A stretch of DNA of 15,702 nucleotides from positions 1 to 15,702 of the forward strand of contig CAJUNQ010000030.1 of NCBI GenBank assembly GCA_910587835.1, in the 5' to 3' direction. The DNA comes from an uncultured Oscillospiraceae bacterium (GTDB lineage Bacteria; Bacillota; Clostridia; Oscillospirales; Acutalibacteraceae). The notes under the pieces are model-generated. The model did no database searches. It had not been told where the DNA came from and saw only the letters and a program-made list of their open reading frames with translations. Positions 6,916 through 14,104 of the stretch are shown one piece after another; within the stretch, counting starts at the first letter, position 1, and the number at the start of each line of letters is the position of its first letter. The translations under genes and the position numbers were made by a program.

Positions 6916-7560
6916 TTATTCCTCGGGGATGATTTGGTTGTCGGCCAGCACCTGGGGCAGGCGGGCCATGCTGTCAGCCTCGGTAATCTCCCGGATGACC
7001 CGGCAGGGTACTCCGGCGGCAAAGCTGTTGGGAGGAATATCCCGGGTGACCACGCTGCCCGCACCAATGACACAGCCGTCTCCCACCGTCACCCCAGGGC
7101 ACACAGTGACCGATGCGCCGAACCAGCAGTCGTTGCCAATGTGGACAGGCTTGGCATAGCACAGGCGCTTCACCTCACCGGAGGCAGTGCGGATGGCGTT
7201 GCGCTCGCTGGGGACCATGGGGTGGATGGGGGTGACAATGGTGACGTTGGGGCCAAAATTGCAGTTGTCCCCAATGGTGACCTGCGCGTCGTCCTGAACG
7301 GTGAAGTTGAAGTTGGCGAAGAAATTTTTGCCGATTTTGGTGTGCTTGCCATAGTGAAAGGCAATGGGGCCCTGAATGCGGCCGTTTTCTCCGAACTCAC
7401 CGATGATTTCGTGGAGAATGGCGGCGCGCTTTTCCGTCTCGTCCTCGTGGGTCTGGTTGTAGTCCACGTCCAGGTTATGGGTTTTCAGCTTGATGGCCAC
7501 CAGCTCCGGGTCGCCGGGGCAGAACAGAACGCCCGCCTGAATTTTTTCTTCCTCGCGCAT
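6916..7560 (-). CDS. Maltose-acetyltransferase-like sugar O-acetyltransferase
   Basis: This is a 214-residue left-handed beta-helix (hexapeptide repeat) acetyltransferase of the Maa/NodL/LacA type, which moves acetyl from acetyl-CoA to a sugar hydroxyl in the cytoplasm. The N-terminus MREEEKIQAGVLFCPGDPEL and following helices match the Mac domain. Hexapeptide coils run from GKNFFANFNFTVQDDAQVTIGDNCNFGPN to VTVGDGCVIGAGSVVTRDIPPNSFAAGVPCRVIREI. The catalytic His is probably the one in VTPIHPMVPSERN. The ATG at 7560 follows GAGAGGAGC on the same strand; a longer upstream reading is not supported by family length. It has its own promoter (7596-7624). The true acceptor sugar cannot be read from the sequence. 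Confidence 0.9.
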   Translation of the reverse strand: MREEEKIQAGVLFCPGDPELVAIKLKTHNLDVDYNQTHEDETEKRAAILHEIIGEFGENGRIQGPIAFHYGKHTKIGKNFFANFNFTVQDDAQVTIGDNCNFGPNVTIVTPIHPMVPSERNAIRTASGEVKRLCYAKPVHIGNDCWFGASVTVCPGVTVGDGCVIGAGSVVTRDIPPNSFAAGVPCRVIREITEADSMARLPQVLADNQIIPEE

Positions 7561-7595
7561 GGAGATGCTCCTCTCTGAGTGGATGATTTGGAAAT

Positions 7596-7624
7596 ATTGT
7601 AGCACAGCCTGAAATGAATTGCAA
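7596..7624 (-). promoter_or_regulatory. Promoter of the acetyltransferase gene
   Basis: Read on the - strand, TTGCAA (7619-7624) and TACAAT (7596-7601) are separated by exactly 17 bases, and TGC directly before TACAAT gives an extended -10. It lies about 36 bases before the ATG, close enough for a short leader with the GAGAGGAG ribosome site. Confidence 0.85.
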
Positions 7625-7762
7625 TATTTTGCCTGTCTTTGGCCGGCTGGGTGAGAGCTTGGGGCGCGGGACAAAAAGCTGGTTGGCGCGCCGGTGAAAG
7701 GCGTGGACACGCGGGCGCCCCGGAGAAGCCAGGGGCTCGAAAGCAAACGGTTCTTGAGTTTT
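7625..7762. other. Spacer after tadA
   Basis: Between the tadA stop and the acetyltransferase promoter I see no gene and no SRP RNA. A GCCCC/GGGGC pair around 7715-7735 could form a weak stem on the - strand, but no T-run follows, so a terminator is not claimed. Confidence 0.4.
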
Positions 7763-8221
7763 TTACCGAAGGGACCGGAAAAATGCTTGGAGAAGGGCCT
7801 GGGCCTCCTCTCCATAGAAGCCGGGGAAAACCTGGATGGCCGGAGCGGCGGGCAGGCGCAGCAGGTCGGCGGCTGTACCGCAGCAGCCCAGGCCCTCGTC
7901 CTCAGCACCGAAAATAATCCGGGCCACCCGGGCGTTCACCGCTGCCCCGGCGCACATGGGGCAGGGCTCCAGGGTGACATAGAGGTGTGCGCCGGTCAGC
8001 CGCCAGTCTCCCACTGTCCGGCAGGCCTGGGCCAGGGCCTCTATTTCCGCGTGGGCCAGGGCGCTGCCCAGGGCCTCCCGGCGGTTGCGGCCCTGGCCCA
8101 GCACCTGGCCCTCCCGGACCACCACCGCGCCCACAGGCACCTCTCCGGCCTGAGCCGCCTCCCGGGCCAGGGCAAGGGCCTGGAGCATGTAGCGCTTTTC
8201 CGGCAGAAATTCCCGCTCCAT
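7763..8221 (-). CDS. tadA: tRNA adenosine(34) deaminase
   Basis: TadA converts the wobble adenosine of tRNA-Arg(ACG) to inosine and is essential in most bacteria. The 152-residue product has the complete deaminase core: AGEVPVGAVVV, then HAE with zinc ligand H57 and catalytic proton-shuttle E59, and PCPMC with zinc ligands C87 and C90. These numbers coincide with the E. coli enzyme. The ATG at 8221 overlaps the stop of the upstream membrane-protein gene by one base (TAATG), indicating coupled translation. In many Firmicutes tadA lies near the SRP RNA gene and dnaX; here no such RNA is seen downstream, and the neighbour is a CPBP protease instead. Confidence 0.96.
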   Translation of the reverse strand: MEREFLPEKRYMLQALALAREAAQAGEVPVGAVVVREGQVLGQGRNRREALGSALAHAEIEALAQACRTVGDWRLTGAHLYVTLEPCPMCAGAAVNARVARIIFGAEDEGLGCCGTAADLLRLPAAPAIQVFPGFYGEEAQALLQAFFRSLR

Positions 8222-9405
8222 TACAGGAACAAAATCAGGGCCTGGGCCAGGCACAGCACAAAAAGGCCCCACAGCAGCGGCGCGCTCAGCAGGCACACCG
8301 CGGCCTCGCCGCCTCTCATGGGGGCAAGGGCGGGCGGGGGCAGCTGGGGCTGAGGCTGGGGCTGGCGTTGCGCAGCCTGCTTCTTCCGGTGGCCGATAAC
8401 CAGCAGAATCATAAAGGAGACCGTGCCCAGGGCCACGGGAATGATCATCAGCAGGGCTTCAAAGAGACTTTTTCCGCCATCGCTCAGTCCCAGCAGGCCG
8501 GAATAGCTGCCCACCACGGCAATCCCATTGTTGAGGGCGTGAATGGCTACGGTGAGCCAGAGGTTGCGGGTTTTGGCATAGACCAGGGCCATGCCCAGTC
8601 CCGCGATAGAGGCGAACACCACGCTGGACGGGTTGAGATGGGCCATGCCGAAAATCAGCGCGGAGCCCACAATGGCGAAGCCCCCGCCGTATTTCTCCAA
8701 GGTGGAGAAGATCGCGCCCCGAAAGGCAAACTCCTCCACCAGGGGCACCAGAATGGCCACGCCGAAGAACTCCACCGCCAGGTTGACCCAGCTGTCTCCC
8801 TGGCCCAGGGTCTGGAACGGTTCCTTGGCCCCCAGGCGGTTCAGCAGGGCGTCGACCAGCATGGCGGGGTAGTTGCCGGCCAGCGACAGGCCCAGTCCGG
8901 CGAACACCCACAGCAGGGAGGAGAAGAAGCCAACCCGCTCAAAGCGCAGGACCTGGTTCCAGTCCGGCTTGCTGATGAGCAGCCAGCCCAAAGCCGGGAG
9001 CCCGGTGGCCAGAGGGGACAGGGCTGTGGTGAGAAGCACCATTGCAAAGCTGTCTGTAAGCAAGTCCAGGCTCAGGGAGGCCCCCCAGCAGATGGCAAGC
9101 ACCACCAGCTGAAGCAGCAGGCCCAGTAAGGTTTGGACCAGCACAATAGCTGCGGTCTGGTTCAGGGCCATGCGGGCCCCGTGCTTGCGGGGGTCTCGCC
9201 TCTTGGGCTGGAAGCTGGCCGGGCGGGGGACCGCCGCCGGTTGGGCCGGATAGGGGTAGGGCAGGGCGTATCCCGGGTATGGGGCGCAGCCCCCAGGGTA
9301 AGGGCCCTGAGCAACCGGCGGCTGAGGGCCGGCAGGAGGCTGGGGAGCGGCCTGGGCAGGGTAGGGCCCAGGGGAGGGTGGATTCCAAGCGTCATATGAG
9401 TTCAT
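8221..9405 (-). CDS. CPBP-family intramembrane metalloprotease with proline-rich N-terminus
   Basis: This 394-residue polytopic membrane protein belongs to the CPBP (CAAX protease and bacteriocin-processing) family, also called ABI. The three signature motifs are present: EEFAFRG with E224, E225 and R229; FGMAHL with H256; and HALNN with H289 and N293. About seven to eight hydrophobic segments run from residue 90 on, including one at the extreme C-terminus after a PQPQPQLPPP linker. Residues 1-75 form a cytosolic-type low-complexity region rich in Pro, Tyr, Ala and Gln, then a basic stretch (KRRDPRKHG). The ATG at 9405 follows AAAGGAA about ten bases away. Its substrate is unknown; roles in bacteriocin self-immunity or signal-protein cleavage are known for relatives. 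It is co-transcribed with tadA. Confidence 0.9.
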   Translation of the reverse strand: MNSYDAWNPPSPGPYPAQAAPQPPAGPQPPVAQGPYPGGCAPYPGYALPYPYPAQPAAVPRPASFQPKRRDPRKHGARMALNQTAAIVLVQTLLGLLLQLVVLAICWGASLSLDLLTDSFAMVLLTTALSPLATGLPALGWLLISKPDWNQVLRFERVGFFSSLLWVFAGLGLSLAGNYPAMLVDALLNRLGAKEPFQTLGQGDSWVNLAVEFFGVAILVPLVEEFAFRGAIFSTLEKYGGGFAIVGSALIFGMAHLNPSSVVFASIAGLGMALVYAKTRNLWLTVAIHALNNGIAVVGSYSGLLGLSDGGKSLFEALLMIIPVALGTVSFMILLVIGHRKKQAAQRQPQPQPQLPPPALAPMRGGEAAVCLLSAPLLWGLFVLCLAQALILFL

Positions 9406-9495
9406 GGGAGCATCGTTCCTTTCTGGGTTGAGGGCTGTTTCCGCTGCGGGCCGCCGGCTGTCCTGATTGCGGGCAGTCGACTGCTCTAATAAGAT

Positions 9496-9524
9496 ATTAT
9501 ACACCAAATGTGCGGCGGACACAA
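9496..9524 (-). promoter_or_regulatory. Promoter of the CPBP protease-tadA unit
   Basis: On the - strand a perfect TATAAT (9496-9501) lies 17 bases downstream of TTGTGT (9519-9524), a weak -35. It is about 90 bases before the CPBP ATG and is the only good candidate in the gap, facing away from the regulator promoter. Confidence 0.65.
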
Positions 9525-9613
9525 GGCGGGGAGGGAAGATATATTGTGAACTTTTTTGTTGACTGGGGGGCGGCGGCAAAAGCAGCGTAGGCCGGTGGGG
9601 CGGGTGAGCTCCC

Positions 9614-9640
9614 CAAAATCCAAGGCTCTGTTGGATTTTG
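9614..9640. promoter_or_regulatory. Perfect 10-base inverted repeat, candidate operator
   Basis: CAAAATCCAA (9614-9623) and TTGGATTTTG (9631-9640) form a perfect inverted repeat around a 7-base centre. It lies between two divergent promoters, 15 bases upstream of the -35 of the XRE regulator gene, so it is a plausible binding site for that regulator or another dimeric protein. No T-run follows, so it is not a terminator. A second pair, CAAGGC (9621-9626) with GCCTTG (9653-9658), overlaps it. Confidence 0.6.
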
Positions 9641-9655
9641 CCAAAGCTCTATGCC

Positions 9656-9684
9656 TTGCATCCAAGTCTGAGTTTTGCTACAAT
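9656..9684 (+). promoter_or_regulatory. Promoter of the regulator-ABC transporter unit
   Basis: TTGCAT (9656-9661) and TACAAT (9679-9684) are separated by 17 bases, with TGC before the -10 giving an extended element. It is 44 bases before the regulator ATG, which is preceded by AAGGAGG (9714-9720). Confidence 0.8.
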
Positions 9685-9727
9685 ACAACTACAACGAGAA
9701 TTTCGGCGCAATCAAGGAGGCGGAACC

Positions 9728-10624
9728 ATGGAGGAGAACCTGTTGGGCGCACAGATCGCCCACCTGAGAAAGAAAGCGGGCATGACCCAGGAGGAGCTGG
9801 GCCGGGCAGTGGGGGTGAGCTCCCAGGCTGTGAGCCGCTGGGAGTGCGGCGGCGCGCCTGACGTGGCCCTGCTGCCCGCCATTGCCGACACCCTGGGGGT
9901 GGCTGTGGACAGGCTGTTTGGCCGGGAGGGGGGCGAAAAGCTGGATATGGAGGTTTTGCTGGGCCGCTGGCTGTGGTCTGTGCCGGAAGGCGAGCGGATG
10001 GAGCGGCTTTGCAGGCTGGTGTGGTCCTCTATCGGCTGCTTCTATCCCACCACAGTTGCCATGCCCAGAATGGAGTATATCACAACCTGCTGGGTTGGCT
10101 CGGAGCAGAAAAAGCAGATCATGTACACCCAGATTCAGGGTGGGGGCGGGGTTCTGCTGGACGTTCACGCGGAGGACCTGAGCTTTGTTACCCTTTGGCC
10201 TGAGCCCAAAGAGGGCTATGCCGCTTATCTGGGCTCTATGGAGGATTTCCGCCGCCTGTTCGCCCTGCTGGCAAGGCCCGGGTGTCTGGAGCTGCTGGAG
10301 GAGCTGTATCGGAGAAAGCCCCAGTATTTCATCCCCAGCGTGGTGGCAAGGGGGCTGGGCATGTCCCCGGCAGCGGTGTCGGAGCTGCTGGACCAGCTGG
10401 AGGCGTGCGGGATTTTGCAGTCTACAGGCCTGGAGCTGGACCAGGGGGAGGTGAAGGTCTATCAGCTGGTGGAGCCCATCAATCTGGTTCCGCTGCTGTA
10501 CACGGCCCAGAGCTTTATGCAGACAGGCTACAACTATGTGTACTACTATGATGAAGAGGCTCCGCTGCTGCGGGGCGCAAAATGGGAAAAAGGGGAGGCG
10601 GCAGTCCATGAAAACGAAAAATGA
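9728..10624 (+). CDS. XRE-type regulator with a second winged-helix-like segment
   Basis: The 298-residue protein starts with a classic Cro/CI helix-turn-helix of about residues 7-62 (IAHLRKKAGMTQEELGRAVGVSSQAVSRWECGGAPDVALLPAIADTLGVAVDRLFG). A middle part of unknown fold follows. About residues 180-240 look like an ArsR-like winged helix: RKPQYFIPSVVARGLGMSPAAVSELLDQLEACGILQ, then a basic-poor wing and a tyrosine-rich tail (TGYNYVYYYDEE). The ATG at 9728 has AAGGAGG seven bases upstream. Its last 17 bases overlap the ABC transporter start, so the pair is co-translated and it probably controls the exporter in response to a ligand. The inverted repeat at 9614-9640 is a candidate site. The HTH is sure; the second domain is a pattern-based guess. 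Confidence 0.87.
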   Translation: MEENLLGAQIAHLRKKAGMTQEELGRAVGVSSQAVSRWECGGAPDVALLPAIADTLGVAVDRLFGREGGEKLDMEVLLGRWLWSVPEGERMERLCRLVWSSIGCFYPTTVAMPRMEYITTCWVGSEQKKQIMYTQIQGGGGVLLDVHAEDLSFVTLWPEPKEGYAAYLGSMEDFRRLFALLARPGCLELLEELYRRKPQYFIPSVVARGLGMSPAAVSELLDQLEACGILQSTGLELDQGEVKVYQLVEPINLVPLLYTAQSFMQTGYNYVYYYDEEAPLLRGAKWEKGEAAVHENEK

Positions 10625-12242
10625 GCGGAAGGAAGCCCAAACAGTCAGCATGTCCTATTATCTCAAGAAATTCTGGCGGCCGGCGCTGGCGGCGTCGCTG
10701 CCCCTGCTGGCCATGTGCGGGGGGCAGGCAGGGGCCAGTCTGGCCACGGCCCAGCTTTTTCAGACTGTGTTTGAGGGTGACATGGAGGGGATGCTTTGGT
10801 GGATGGTGGCGCTGTCGGGCATCTGGCTGGGACTGATGGGCCTGAGCGCGGCCAAGGAGCTGCTGCTGTCCCGGGCGGTGCGAAAGCTGAACAACGCCCT
10901 GCGGGGGGACATGGCCGCTGGTCTTTTACATATGACGCACCAGGAATACCACCGGGAGGGCACAGGCGAAGCTCTCTCCCGCTTTACCAACGAGGTGAAC
11001 CAGGCGGAGACCCTGGCATGGAGGCCCTTTTTTCAGCTGGTGGAAATGGCGGCAACGGCGGTGTTCAGCGTGCTGGCGCTGCTTACCATCCACTGGTCCC
11101 TGGTGCTGGCGGCTGTGCTCACCACCCTGCTGATGCTGTTGGTTCCCCAGCGGTTCAACCGGCCTATGGAGCGTCTGGGGGAGGTCTGCGCCAAGGAGCA
11201 GGCCTCCGCCACAGGAAAGCTCAGAGACCTGCTCTCGGGCCGGGATGTGCTGCGGTCCTTTGGCCGGGAGGCGCGGTTTTCTCGGGGGGTGGGCAGCGCC
11301 AGCGACCAGATTGAGAAGCCCAGGTTCCGGCTGGCCTGTGTCAAGGGCTTGGCGGGGGCTGCGGTGGGCTGCGTCAACCTGCTGTGCCAGGTGTTGATCA
11401 TCGGCCTGGTGGGGTTTCTGGCCATAGGGGGCTACACCCAGGCCGGGTCTCTGGCGGCGGGGGGCAATCTCTGCGGGATGCTTCACAGCGCCCTGGGAAA
11501 TATTGCGGGGCTGCTCCTCTCCTTCTCCTCCGCCCGGCCCTATTTCGAGAAAATCCCCCTGCCCTCTGCCGGCGGAGAGGCCGGAGGCCAGCCCATGCCC
11601 CCGCTGGGCCAGGACATTGTCCTGGAAGGGCTCAGCTTTCAATATGAGGGCAAGCCGGTTTTGCGGGACCTGTCTCTGCGGTTCAGCCGGGGCGGGAAAT
11701 ACGCCCTCACCGGCCCCTCGGGCTGCGGCAAGTCTACTCTGCTCAAGCTTTTGCTGGGCTGGCTGCCAGACTACCAGGGCAGCGTTCGCTTTGACGGCAG
11801 AGACCTGCATGGCCTGCCGCCGGAGCAGCTTCAGCGTCAGATGAGCTATATTGAGCAGAATGTGTTTCTGTTCAACACCAGCATTCGGGACAACATCACC
11901 CTGGGGGAGGAATTTACTCCCGAACAGCTGGACAGGGCCCTGCGGGACAGCGCCCTTGCCGGAGACCTGGCCGGAATGCCCGCGGGCCTGGACACTGTGG
12001 TGGGGGAGGAGGGGAGCAGCCTCTCCGGCGGGCAGAAGCAGCGGGTGGCCATTGCCCGGGCGTTGATTCATGACCGCTCCATTCTTCTGGTGGACGAGGG
12101 CACCAGCGCTTTGGACCAGCAGAACGCGGATATTGTAGAGAAAAGCCTGCTGCAGAACCCGGAGCTGACCTTGATTCTGGTGAGCCACCATTTGACAGAG
12201 GAGCGCAAGGGGCAGTTTACTCAGGTTTTTCAGCTGGGGTGA
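10608..12242 (+). CDS. Half-size ABC exporter (membrane domain plus ATPase)
   Basis: The 544-residue protein is a type IV exporter half, expected to act as a homodimer moving a lipid, drug or peptide across the membrane. Residues about 20-320 hold the transmembrane domain with hydrophobic helices such as ALAASLPLLAMCGGQAG, LWWMVALSGIWLGLMGL, VFSVLALLTIHW and VLIIGLVGFLAIGGY. The ATPase domain has Walker A GPSGCGKST (369-377), Q-loop SYIEQNVFLFNTSIRDNI, signature LSGGQ (472-476), Walker B ILLVDEG (D496, E497) and H-loop VSHH (H527). The ATG at 10608 follows AGGGGAGG and overlaps the regulator end by 17 bases. An in-frame ATG at 10536 inside the regulator is less likely. No partner half-transporter is present. 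Confidence 0.93.
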   Translation: MKTKNERKEAQTVSMSYYLKKFWRPALAASLPLLAMCGGQAGASLATAQLFQTVFEGDMEGMLWWMVALSGIWLGLMGLSAAKELLLSRAVRKLNNALRGDMAAGLLHMTHQEYHREGTGEALSRFTNEVNQAETLAWRPFFQLVEMAATAVFSVLALLTIHWSLVLAAVLTTLLMLLVPQRFNRPMERLGEVCAKEQASATGKLRDLLSGRDVLRSFGREARFSRGVGSASDQIEKPRFRLACVKGLAGAAVGCVNLLCQVLIIGLVGFLAIGGYTQAGSLAAGGNLCGMLHSALGNIAGLLLSFSSARPYFEKIPLPSAGGEAGGQPMPPLGQDIVLEGLSFQYEGKPVLRDLSLRFSRGGKYALTGPSGCGKSTLLKLLLGWLPDYQGSVRFDGRDLHGLPPEQLQRQMSYIEQNVFLFNTSIRDNITLGEEFTPEQLDRALRDSALAGDLAGMPAGLDTVVGEEGSSLSGGQKQRVAIARALIHDRSILLVDEGTSALDQQNADIVEKSLLQNPELTLILVSHHLTEERKGQFTQVFQLG

Positions 12243-12257
12243 CAGCCGCGGCACAAA

Positions 12258-12288
12258 AAAGGACCGGTTCACCATGAACCGGTCCTTT
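12258..12288. terminator. Strong terminator after the ABC exporter gene
   Basis: AAAGGACCGGTTCA (12258-12271) and TGAACCGGTCCTTT (12275-12288) form a perfect 14-base stem around a three-base loop, 15 bases after the exporter stop. The flanking A-run on the left makes it better for - strand transcripts, so it may act on both strands between convergent genes. Confidence 0.9.
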
Positions 12289-12290
12289 CC

Positions 12291-12570
12291 ACTATTCTGA
12301 CATCGGCCGCGTTGGGCGAAGCAGTCCCCAGAGTATGGTTGAAAAGCGAAAGCCGCCTTTTGCCCGGGCATTTCTGCCCCGAGATTTTTCAGGTGTTTTC
12401 CCGGGAAGGATTCTCGAGAAGGATTCACGAGAAGGGTTCTCGTGGGTAGTCTTTTTTCGTGTCACCCGCTTGGGCGGACCGGCTTGCAGGGGGGGGGCGC
12501 TTTCTGGAAAGGAAGTCCCCGGCGTCTGGCAAATCCGGATGGGGAAAACGGTTATTGGGCCCCACAGCTT
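12291..12570. other. Gene-free stretch with palindromes between convergent genes
   Basis: No credible gene is seen; a + frame of 79 codons from 12335 lacks a ribosome site and recognisable protein. The stretch contains the palindrome TGCCCGGGCA (12361-12370) and the tandem array at 12398-12449 given separately. A run of nine G at about 12490 and a TTTTTT at 12453 are also visible. Confidence 0.6.
12398..12449. repeat. Tandem array of 13-base palindromic units
   Basis: Four units of 13 bases follow each other: TTCCCGGGAAGGA (12398-12410), TTCTCGAGAAGGA (12411-12423), TTCACGAGAAGGG (12424-12436) and a decayed TTCTCGTGGGTAG (12437-12449). The consensus TTCNCGNGAAGGR is a 10-base palindrome plus a purine linker. 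The last two units also form CACGAGAA/TTCTCGTG around GGG, followed shortly by TTTTTT, so that part could also end transcripts on the + strand. Confidence 0.8.
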
Positions 12571-12981
12571 CTAGTCTCTCTCATAGTAGGCGATAAAGGC
12601 CCGCAGCACGTCCCGGTCGGTCTCAAAGGTGACCAGGTCCAGGGCCTGGCCCAGGGTGGCCCAGCAGGTCTCCTCCACCTCGGCCTCCTGACGTTTCAGC
12701 GCGCCCCCGGACGGCCTGGCCGCAAAGTAGACCACGTCCTTCATCACCCTGGGCTTGGGGGAGTAGGTGACCACCTTGCGAAAGCCGGTGTCCAGCTTGG
12801 CCTTCAGGCCGGTCTCCTCCCAAATCTCCCGCCGGGCAGTCTCCTCCTCGGTCTCCCGGTCCTCCACATGTCCCTTGGGGAAGCCCCAGTGCCCGCCGTT
12901 TTTGTGGCGGATCAGCAGCACCTGGGGCAGCTCCTCTGTCTCACGGCAGAGAATGGCGCCGCAGGACTTTTCCATTTTCAT
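12571..12981 (-). CDS. Nudix hydrolase, Ap4A-hydrolase-like
   Basis: The 136-residue protein carries a perfect Nudix box, G37-x5-E43-x7-R51-E52-x2-E55-E56-x-G58-L59, that binds magnesium and cleaves nucleoside diphosphate derivatives. The surroundings SCGAILCR near the N-terminus, HWGFPKGHVE at the box start and VVTYSPK after it resemble asymmetrical bis(5'-nucleosyl)-tetraphosphatases, which remove signalling or waste dinucleotides such as Ap4A. The exact substrate cannot be read from the sequence. The ATG at 12981 follows GGAGG (12991-12995) by nine bases; a second ATG two codons later (12975) is possible. It stands downstream of galM on the same strand, separated by a hairpin (13008-13044), so it may be partly read through. 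Confidence 0.9.
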   Translation of the reverse strand: MKMEKSCGAILCRETEELPQVLLIRHKNGGHWGFPKGHVEDRETEEETARREIWEETGLKAKLDTGFRKVVTYSPKPRVMKDVVYFAARPSGGALKRQEAEVEETCWATLGQALDLVTFETDRDVLRAFIAYYERD

Positions 12982-13007
12982 ACGCCGTCGCCTCCAATGG
13001 ATAAGAT

Positions 13008-13044
13008 AAGGGGGCGGGCGCTTTCCGGCGCTCCCGGCCCCCTT
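13008..13044. terminator. GC-rich hairpin after galM
   Basis: AAGGGGGC (13008-13015) pairs with GCCCCCTT (13037-13044), and an inner GGGCGC/GCGC-CCCG stem lengthens it with a bulge. It lies 13 bases after the galM stop and before the Nudix ribosome site. The run of T after it is poor on both strands, so it may be an attenuating hairpin or an mRNA end rather than a strict terminator. Confidence 0.6.
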
Positions 13045-13056
13045 TTGGTATGATTG

Positions 13057-14100
13057 TTATTGCACAGAAAACTGATAGGTTGTTTTGCTCGTAAACTCCA
13101 CATCCTTTTCCAGCCAGCCGCCGGGGAAGTTCTCGTGATGGACCGAGTCCGGATAGAACTGAGTTTCCAGGCAAAATGCTGTGTGGGGGCCCATGGGCTT
13201 GCCGTCTTTGCCGGTAAGCCCCGGCTCCGGGATGTTGAAGGTGTACAGCTGCACCCCGGGCATGTCGGTGAAGACCTCCATCACCCGGCCGCTGTCCGGC
13301 TCATAGGCCTGGGCGATCTTCCGGTAGCCGGCGCCTTCGGGGCAGAAGTTGTGGTCAAAGCCCTGGCACAGCTGGATGAGATGGTCCTGGGCAAACATAT
13401 CCTGGCCCAAGGGCTTGGGGCTGCGGAAGTCCAGGGGGCCGTCGGCCACATGGCGCAGCTCGCCCGTGGGAATCAGGTCGTCCGACACCGCAGTCACCCG
13501 CTGGGCGTTGATGGTCAGCTGGGTGCCCAGCACATCCTTGGCAGGGTCGCCGGAAAGATTGAAAAAGCTGTGGTTGGTGGGGTTATAGGGGGTCTTTTTG
13601 TCGCTGACCGCCTGATAGGTGATTTGCAGGCCGCCCTGGTTGTCCAGCTGGTATGTGACTGTGGTTTTCAGGGTCCCGGGGAAGCCCTCCTCGCCGTCCG
13701 GGCTTTCCAGGGTAAAGGCCACGCTGGGCTCCTCGCCCTCCTGTACCTGGGCGGTCCACAGGGCCTGATGAAAGCCCCCGGGCCCCCCGTGCAGGGAGTT
13801 CTCCCCGTCGTTCTTGTTCAATGTATACTCCTGGCCGTCCACGGTGAACCTGGCGCCGCCAATGCGGTTGCCAAAGCGTCCGATGGTGGCGCCCTGAAAG
13901 TTTTTGCCCAGATACTCCTCCAGAGTGTTGTGGCCCAGAACCACGTCCCCGGGTTTGCCGTCCCGGTCGGGGGCAATCAGGCTGAGGACGCGGCAGCCGT
14001 AGTCGCTTATGGTGACAGTCAGCGGCCCCTGGGTGAGGGTGTAGGCATGAACCTCCCGGCCGTCCGGAAGACTGCCGAAGCGTTTGATCTCCACTCCCAT
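13057..14100 (-). CDS. galM: Aldose 1-epimerase (mutarotase)
   Basis: GalM interconverts the alpha and beta anomers of glucose or galactose. The product has 347 residues, the usual size. Active-site residues are in place: H104 in ENSLHGG, H177 in NPTNHSFFNLSG as acid, and E312 in CLETQFYPDS as base. Other family segments are GNRIGGARF and DGPLDFR near PLG. The ATG at 14100 comes four bases after the stop of the ROK kinase gene, whose end carries the ribosome site AAGGAAGG, so the two are translated as a unit. A longer reading start at 14274 would overlap the kinase gene and is not credible. Together they would convert a hexose to the right anomer and phosphorylate it. Confidence 0.95.
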   Translation of the reverse strand: MGVEIKRFGSLPDGREVHAYTLTQGPLTVTISDYGCRVLSLIAPDRDGKPGDVVLGHNTLEEYLGKNFQGATIGRFGNRIGGARFTVDGQEYTLNKNDGENSLHGGPGGFHQALWTAQVQEGEEPSVAFTLESPDGEEGFPGTLKTTVTYQLDNQGGLQITYQAVSDKKTPYNPTNHSFFNLSGDPAKDVLGTQLTINAQRVTAVSDDLIPTGELRHVADGPLDFRSPKPLGQDMFAQDHLIQLCQGFDHNFCPEGAGYRKIAQAYEPDSGRVMEVFTDMPGVQLYTFNIPEPGLTGKDGKPMGPHTAFCLETQFYPDSVHHENFPGGWLEKDVEFTSKTTYQFSVQ

Positions 14101-14104
14101 GGGC

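Noticed and set aside
7625..7762. SRP RNA next to tadA
   Set aside because: The GGAAGCA-type SRP core and long helix are absent from the spacer.
12335..12574. A + strand frame of 79 codons in the spacer before the Nudix gene
   Set aside because: No ribosome-binding site, no recognisable domain, and it is crossed by palindromes and a run of G.
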